Shown: positions 56,764 through 64,000 of the stretch, in pieces | How the letters are laid out: each line of letters opens with the position of its first letter | Position numbering within the stretch: position 1 is the stretch's first letter | Origin: Alitta virens | Lineage: Eukaryota; Annelida; Polychaeta; Phyllodocida; Nereididae | Direction of reading: 5' to 3' | Length of the DNA: 64,000 bases | Assembly: GCA_932294295.1 (NCBI GenBank) | Contig: OW028573.1 | Span: 52,050,329-52,114,328 of the forward strand | Notes under the pieces: generated by a model | The model's input: only the letters and a program-made list of their open reading frames with translations | What the model was told of the DNA's origin: nothing | The model's database searches: none | Translations under genes and position numbers: made by a program

Positions 56764-59163
56764 CAAACGGTTATACCTACCAAATACCTGAGTTACGGAA
56801 ACCTGCAGAAGGTCATCTAAGTTGATGGAAATATGTAATCTAATTAGAACACAGCACCTTGAGATGATGGCTTTTACAATAGTCACTAGTCAACCATATG
56901 AATTTATATCGGTATGTTGCACAACAATAGTACCAATTCATCTACCATAGGACCCCGAACCCAAAATAACATTCCAAATAGCAGTTTTACCATGTTCCGA
57001 TGGGTCCCAAGATGAACATGAAACACAGCCAGTTGCTCTGACAACCCCATTTCCGTTCCGTTTGCCGCTACATTTCCTGCCAACTTGCTGCTCAAACAAG
57101 TTACTGATTTATGCCAAGTTGTCACAGAACACCAACAAGTTTTACTGCTAGTGGTCACATTTTGTGGCTACTAAAGTGTTCTGTGGAGACTCCTATGTAT
57201 GCCATGGTATGTGACAGTTGGGTCACCTAATGTGCAGATAGTGTGCCAGGTCCCCATTGCTTCAAGTCTAGTAGTTTTGGAGCTGTGCATTTGTTTGTGA
57301 TTCATTGCTGGACGATTATTAACACCAGCAGCTGAATGGTTAAAAAGATGCAAGCCACTTTGCAGCAGCTTAAAGCAATGTCCTTTTTTCTAAGCTAATC
57401 ACTTTCTTTCTATTAGGTGTGAACACCATGTGTGTCTTCCCAAGACTTTTTCTTTCTGCTCAATAATTGGTCCAGTAACTGAACTACCCAATAATAAGAA
57501 TGGCACGAATCAGATCCTTGGTCTGATTCAGTAATTGGACATAGCTCTATGAACAGGAAAAGGCAAACTGGAAAAGAAAGCTGTCTTTCTTTTCTTATAG
57601 ATTTCTAAAACGAAGTGAACTTCCTTCCTGACATGTTTGTCTTAATGGGGAAGAGGGTGTGATTCCAATCAGCACTCCAGTCACCTTCATTAGCAAAGAG
57701 GCAATCACGACATCTTCCCTCAACATTTCCAATTTGCATCCTGCACAGCTGATGGATCACTACATGAACAAAAGCATCCTCTATACATCCCTACAGTCAC
57801 CATCCATCATCCTGCTGAAGAGATGCTGCAGTTGCTGAAGCAGGCATTATATCTATATACCATTTCATCAAGTGTGTGCTTTTTATCAGTTCATTGTAAA
57901 TCATGAGCAATCTATAAGACTTATAGGAGTCTTCTTGTAGCTTCTCTACATAATCTATGGTGATAACTTAGCTGTTCGACGTTCAATGCATTCAAGGCTA
58001 GGGGTCCTACATGGTGATCAATACAGAAACATTACCACATGGGGGATGTTTATGACAATATTAAGCCCATGCTCCAGCTAATTATAATTGATCAGCAGCA
58101 AAAATTAGAGCAAGCAAACCAATCGATGTTCGTAGTAATTGCAGAAATCCCCACCATGAGATTGGCATGAATGGATGCTCTCTGAATTTTGCTCAGCGAA
58201 AGAAAAGAAACTGAATTATGTGTCTCCTTTTAGGACAACCAATTAGACAGACTCCTGCACTTGGAGGATTAAGTGAAAACGATGCCATTAAAAGGTGTCA
58301 CTCACACTGAAGCCTGATGGCAATGGAGTCAAATGAACGATGGCAGATGTGAATGATGACAATAAGGAGGAGTGATGGCGAATGATGACTGCAGGATGTG
58401 AGAGTAATTCGGACTAATAATGACCGCCTATGATAAATGTCTGCCATTCACCCAGGACAGAGCCTGTGAGGGTGACAAAACCCTTCTAGAGCTGGCCCTT
58501 TGTACCTCATTCAGACTTCTGATTAATGGTGATTTGAATTATGGAGCTCTTTAGGATTAGTCCGAAGAACTCTTGACTGCTGAGAACTGATGGCAGGTAT
58601 CATATCCTTTAATTTCACCTGACATGGGATATAGTTTTAGGAGCAATAAAACACTAATGAGCCACCCCCTTGCAAGATGCTAATAATGAGCAATTTCAAA
58701 TGTTACACAAGACTTGCAATGGGCAGATTAATGTAGCGGAAATGAATGATTCATTTGCCAAGGTCTCCTGAATGATCTATAAATGTCGTGACACACAAGA
58801 AAAGGCCAAATTTATTACGAAAGACCAAGGACTCACTCCAATTTCCCTTCCAAAATCCTACTGATTAATGTTAAAATTTTGCTATTTCCAAACTGGATAA
58901 GGTGGCAAAATTTGACTTGCATTGAAATCATTCTGGCACGTTTACTGAAATATATATGCAGCGTTCTTCTGAGGGGTAATCAACATTGCACGACATATTT
59001 TCCATTGTACAGCAGTGATGCATATTATGCATACCCTGACAACGTAAAAAGGTGCAGGAAGAATGCATCGGACTACTCCCTGCTGTGACTTATGACAGGA
59101 CGGGTGATCCATCAAACGAAAGAGATGGGGATGCTGCAGTGCAGGAATGCGGGACACCTGCAT

Positions 59164-59186
59164 CAGCAGCAACAGCAGCAGCAGCA
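59164..59186. repeat. CAG trinucleotide repeat
   Basis: An interrupted run of CAG and CAA triplets about 23 bases long lies in non-coding sequence. Confidence 0.8.
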
Positions 59187-59609
59187 AAATGATGTCAAGG
59201 CTTGGTCCCTCGGGTGCAGCTTTACAGCGGTTTCCCTGCAGCTGAGGCAGCTGTCTCCATCAAAGAACAATTAATGGTTTTTTTCGACGTCCCAAAGCAC
59301 AAACTGACACTCTCGGATTCAGCACTGCATTAACCCCCTAATAATTCATTCAGCACACCAGGGAATTTCTAAAAGACACGTATATCTCTAATACCCAAGT
59401 TCTAACGTGCAATCATTATCACAGAAATTGGGGTCCCCTCACAGGCTTGAATAGATGACCTTTACTCTATAGGCCTGGTCATAAATTTCAGAGGGCATGT
59501 TATAGAGATCCAATATGCAGTATGCAACAATTTTATTAACTTCGAAAATAAATCATTGAACATATGGAGTTTGTCATGAAAACTGCGTTGTATGGATGGA
59601 TGCAGTTTG

Positions 59610-59649
59610 AATGGATGGATGGATGGATGAATGAATGAATGAATGAATC
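59610..59649. repeat. TGGA/TGAA tetranucleotide microsatellite
   Basis: Consecutive ATGG units change into AATG units, a compound microsatellite of about 40 bases. Confidence 0.9.
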
Positions 59650-60070
59650 AATCACTCAATCGTTTAATCACAGCAAATTGTACAGCCCTTATTTCATTAG
59701 AAAAACTACACTGCATTGTGGTACTACCACAGCTGCTGGTGCAGAGTCTACAGACCCAGTGATGCTTCCAACAAGTGGCATTGAGGAGACAGAGAGAGGA
59801 AGTTGTGAGATCAGACATGTTTGTGACAGGTCCATTACATCTGTATTTTCCTCCTCATCCCAGACCACGCATCTTGCCTGCCAATTACATGCTTACCTTC
59901 CGACTGACAGCTTGCCATACCAAACGCCACTTAAGCTTTCCTTGAGATATTTGGCCCAAGACAGATATTTACAGCTACCGCTAAGTCAAGAAGATGGAGC
60001 GCTGCCGCAATATACAGCTTTTATAATCTAATCCATCTGACCCATAGGGGTATAGTCAAATAGGCGAATT

Positions 60071-60262
60071 CCCAAAACGTCTCCTATCTGGAGGTCTCCG
60101 ATTTGGTTGTCTCCTTCTTTGTTGTCACCTATTTGGTATTCCTCAAGTGCCACATAACCTGAAATTACGTGTCGACCTTTTGGAACTAAAAGTATCTCCC
60201 TTTTGGTTGTCAACCTTCTGGTTGTCACCTTTATGCCTTTCTACCTTTTTGAAAGTCTCCCT
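60071..60262. repeat. GTCNCC-type short-unit degenerate repeat array
   Basis: About eight or more loosely periodic units of roughly 13-18 bases occur, such as GTCTCCGATTTGG, GTCACCTATTTGG, GTCGACCTTTTGG and GTCTCCCTTTTGA. They fit GTCNCCNNNTTGG, the pattern also seen in DOCK7 intron 1. Read on the minus strand, the array gives repeated QIGD-like peptides, but no gene is implied. Confidence 0.65.
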
Positions 60263-63200
60263 TTTGACTCACAACCGAATCATATTATTGGAAAACACAA
60301 AATGCATCAATAATTTTAATTCACTAAAGTCAGACTAGTAGCTGCTATTGCAAGTTGTCTATTTTGGAGGTTCAAAAGTTTGCCTTTCTTAAGTCACGAC
60401 ATCTCACAACCCACGTTAAAAGTATATACTCAAAAGCCTTTTTTGTGCCTTTTTCCCCCTGCCATGATTCAATTAAACCATTAACATGCCACAGTATGTA
60501 AGGCCAAAGCTACCAGAGCTACAGAGTCAGTAAAGCTACACCAGGAGCATCCCCTCTGGGTTCACAAGCCTCTGAACTTCCCTGCATCAAAGATGAGAAG
60601 TTCAAATTGTCTTTGAAGTTGCCGGTTGCTGTGGAATCTGTTATCATATTTATGAGAATGACAGACTATTAGCCTCCAACGAGGTCTAATTATGGAGATA
60701 TATAAGACCCATTAGAGCAGGCGAGAAAGTAACCACAGGAAAATTTATTGCATCCAAAGCTATTCACAGCAGCTTAGCACAATTTTGTTAGGCTGTCCCC
60801 CATATACAGCTCCGGCGATGAATTATGAACGACCATCAAAGATAAGTGGCTCCACTGAAAAGCCTGAAACAAATTTTGCATTTTAAATGGACTAAAACTC
60901 ACAACTTGTTTCCAAGTCTCTGCCAATCGTCAGGGGATGACAGAAACAGGAGATGTGGTGCTTTCCTACAAAGAGGCGTCTAGAATGGGAAAGCAGGTGA
61001 AGAGGTCCTCCAAGGCAGCATTCGGAGAATCATCTCCTATGTGAAAAGGCTTTAGATGGGTACTATTGCACGGCTAGGCTCATCGCGGATTGCTAAAATG
61101 AATGATAATTGGCAATATTTCTCCTACTTCTCCACTGAACACCTGTGCTCGAAAGATACGATACTTTCTTCGTGCAATGCTTTCAGTCAATGTGGACAAA
61201 GTCCTCCATTTGTAAATGTCCTGGATTGCTGATCTTTATTTCCATTCCGTTATGCTTTTAATCAAGGCCGTTATTATGTTTTTCTGATTGTCTCTACTCA
61301 TCCCATACATTTCCACCTCAACCCCATCACAAGAATGTTGCTGGCATTTATAGACAAAGGACCCAGGTGTAAATCCTCATATGATTACCAAAACTACTCA
61401 ACTCCACATTTCAAATTCCAATATGAGGAGTTTTCCACTTTTCCGTGTTTCTGACTCAACCAAACAACCACCAAACGCATGCATAGTGCACAAACCACAG
61501 GTTACAAAAGCCTGTCCCTGAGGCTGATCCCAGGTGCACTTTAGCTGCAGGATTATAGGTAAATGGGAGTTTATGAAGGAGTATTATGCATGACCAGGAT
61601 TGAGTGACAACTGGGACCTGAAAATGTCACAGCTCAATTTACTGCAATAACAGGACTGCAAGTGAAGGCCCCAGGAGGAGGTGACCAGCTTGCTTGGCCC
61701 ATTAAATCACCAGCATTAGCCTGTTGTTATTGCCAACAGCAGTGGGCAGCACCACCCAAACTGATGCCCTCTGTAAATGGTTAGTCATGGCATGGGGAGT
61801 CTTGGGACAGTACATATGGATAGTGCAGAGCAGGGTCGTAAATAGACACTGCTTTGGGATTACGGAGTCTTTTAAGCAGTAGTTAGGTAGTTATGATTAA
61901 AACAGCAGGTACTAATGTGTCCTTCAACTCATCAGAAAATGCTGTCTAGTTTGAAAATGCAAACAATTCGGCTGTTCACCACACAATGGAAACATATTAT
62001 ACAGCTACAAATCAGGCACCTAAATGTCAACCTCGTTATTCAAGCAACAGGCAACGTCCAATTTATGAGGTCAGAGCAGCATTTTCAAGCAATGTGACAC
62101 GCAGTGTGACCTATGTGCTCTTGCCCACCTGTCTGCCTCGCGGCTAGAGGATGTAGCAGGCTACTAGCAGCATCCCTTAATTACCTGCAGCCCATTTATA
62201 AGGCATCGGTTCATCCTGCAGCTGCAACTCCACTGACCTTGCCCTTAATTCCCTGCACCCTTCTCTCACCTAGTCACCCTAATCTTAGACACTACCGTGG
62301 ACACTGCCATGGCCTCATTTTCTTCTGATCCCTTATTTCCCCAGCTGTCCATCGCACGTCCACACTGACCCATAAGGAGACATTAGTTAGGAGTGTTTTG
62401 GTGCTGCCAATTGAGAACAGGCGTAGTCTTAAAATTTAATCTCTACTAAAATGTTTGAATCATGTTTAATATCTAAAAATAATGTGAAATCATCAGAATA
62501 TTAGTTTTAGAAGATGTGATCATCAGTTAATTACGTATTAAAATCTGAAGCTGAAATGTGCTGAGCACTATGAACCTCAGCCAAACATGCTAGCATGGAC
62601 CAAGCATGGCACTTTGAAATGACACTTGCAAGAGATGGATTAAAACCCTATTTCCTACGTTAAAGAACAAAAGCTTAAAACCAAAGCTCATTCATTAAAC
62701 ATTCAATGAATAATTGCTGCAAAGCTGCTATGTGTCGTGTGATGAATGATCTGCTCATTTAATGTGGGACTACTCCCTGCAGAGGATAATGATGCTGGTC
62801 TTGCAACTCAGCCATCTCGACCTGCGAATTTCCTTGTTATTCTTTCAGCCTGTCTCGCACATTAGCAATCTGCTATTTTTCAAGATCAAACTAGGGAATA
62901 CTACACGAATCGGGCAACACCATGGAGTAAAAGAGAAGCTCACTAAACCTTCCAAAGAACCTTCATTAGAAAACTTCTTCTCGTGCATACCGTAAGCGAT
63001 ATGACCATCACCACCAAAAATTACTGCATATCGCGACAGCAAGCACAATCTGTGGGTCTCCCTTGTATAGACGACATACAGATGCAACAGTGACCATGAA
63101 AACAAATGTGATATGTCACGCTCGTTCTTATTATATATAATTTTTCCTTGCTCCCAACACAGCAAATATGTTCTTAAAGAACAAAAAAAAAAAAATCAAT

Positions 63201-63913
63201 GGGATGGTAAATGTCTTTTTCAGTACAACAATCTGGTTATGACGCTGGTTTGTTTCATAAATAGACCTTGACACTGTAATATCTATGATAAGAGTTGATA
63301 ACATACAGTCTTCATGTTTCATATCGATCTTTTTTCTTTCTCGATCAGAATCTCACAAAGCGCTTGTAGATCATTTGCAGCCTTCCAGAATCAATTCATC
63401 ATCGAATGCAGAACACTCACTTGGTATGGATCCTAATTACAATGTACATGGAACAAGACACCAGACTGAAAGCTGAAAGACCTTCACAAGAACTTCCTAA
63501 AAAAAGTCTGAAGGTTCCGCTGGGATAGAGACTTCATTTGAGCATTTCGTGTTTGTTCTTGTCTCCCCTCTGATCCAATTATTAATCAGTTCTTTGGTTC
63601 TTGTAATAAGCTGCTGTCTACGACAATGGGTCTTGATGGCCAAAAAGAACAGATGGAAATTGCATTGCATGCCATGCTGACAATGTCTTTGCATAACTCC
63701 ATCAATTGTAGCTGCATGGCAATCTCTAGCCACCGAAAAACGGGAACCACCATGACGAAGCTAATATCCAAAGTTAAAAGAACCTGCACGGAGATAATCC
63801 AAATCGATAATACAATGTAATCATTGAATGGACACACATATTGGAGGTCATCTCAAAATTACTGCCTCATCTTTGTATATACAGATGCGATATTATCTTA
63901 CCACGAGGGCTTT

Positions 63914-64000
63914 TGTAGCTATAACATTGATTTAAATTAATTATTCATATTTTCTTGTGTTGTAGCTATAACATTGATTTAAATTAATTATTCATATTTT
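63914..64000. repeat. 47-base tandem duplication at window edge
   Basis: The unit TGTAGCTATAACATTGATTT... at 63914-63960 is repeated from 63961 and cut by the window end after 40 bases, with no mismatch seen. It may continue beyond 64000 as a longer minisatellite. Confidence 0.9.

Larger units (their letters stand above)
54519..64000. other. APC upstream intron or 5' flank, no supported exon
   Basis: The human exon just upstream of the 54336-54518 homologue encodes an EKEKDWYYAQLQNL coiled block. I searched for it by eye on the minus strand and did not find it, so it probably lies beyond 64000. The region has unusual, non-repetitive, moderate-GC sequence with many TAAT cores, several palindromes, a nuclear-receptor half-site cluster and microsatellites. 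Confidence 0.5.

Noticed and set aside
59639..60031. 130-codon plus-strand frame
   Set aside because: It begins inside the TGAA microsatellite and shows no known domain or codon bias, so chance is the simplest explanation.
60028..60228. Minus-strand QIGD-repeat frame as a possible repeat protein gene
   Set aside because: The peptide repeat is the direct result of the degenerate short-unit DNA repeat, with no start context or upstream exon. I treat it as repeat DNA.
63586..63837. 83-codon minus-strand hydrophobic frame as a possible membrane protein exon
   Set aside because: Hydrophobic runs arise easily from AT-rich sequence, the opposite strand is also open, and no splice signals or family motif support either reading.

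Overview
This is a eukaryotic nuclear window, most likely from an invertebrate animal. It has intron-rich genes with canonical GT/AG borders, AT-rich introns, animal-specific families (DOCK7-type Rho GEF, APC) and several DNA-transposon remnants plus a DIRS retrotransposon. APC keeps the full vertebrate-like set of motifs (15-aa and 20-aa repeats, SAMP motifs, SxIP and a C-terminal PDZ ligand). That favours an invertebrate deuterostome or a slowly evolving spiralian, but I cannot name a species.

Layout. About 1-5032 holds no recognisable gene; it is the 3' flank, and probably 3' UTR, of the next gene. A complete DOCK6/7/8-class gene (closest to DOCK7) lies on the minus strand at 5033-28674. 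I could thread 45 coding exons in consistent phase, giving 2108 residues. Its introns contain a decayed DIRS-type tyrosine-recombinase retrotransposon (about 11483-16122), a foldback element (about 17144-17492) and a pogo/Tigger-like element (21063-21633). A complete five-exon SRP19 gene lies on the plus strand at 28763-30840; its start codon is only 88 bases from that of DOCK7, so the two share a compact divergent promoter. APC lies convergently on the minus strand. Its stop is at 33720, it has a 7982-base terminal coding exon, and six upstream exons reach 54518; its first exons are beyond the window or in unrecognised sequence. From 54519 to 64000 I find no supported exon.

Biology. The three genes are unrelated in pathway: SRP19 assembles the signal recognition particle, APC scaffolds beta-catenin destruction and binds microtubule ends, and the DOCK protein activates Rac/Cdc42. 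SRP19 and APC are also neighbours in human (5q22), so part of this layout looks like ancient microsynteny. No new multi-gene system is evident. The most interesting signals are the divergent DOCK7/SRP19 promoter, the kept SRP19-APC neighbourhood, an APC with nine 20-aa-like repeats, a DIRS element with a legible internal complementary region, and a degenerate GTCNCC-type short-unit repeat family found at two loci 32 kb apart.
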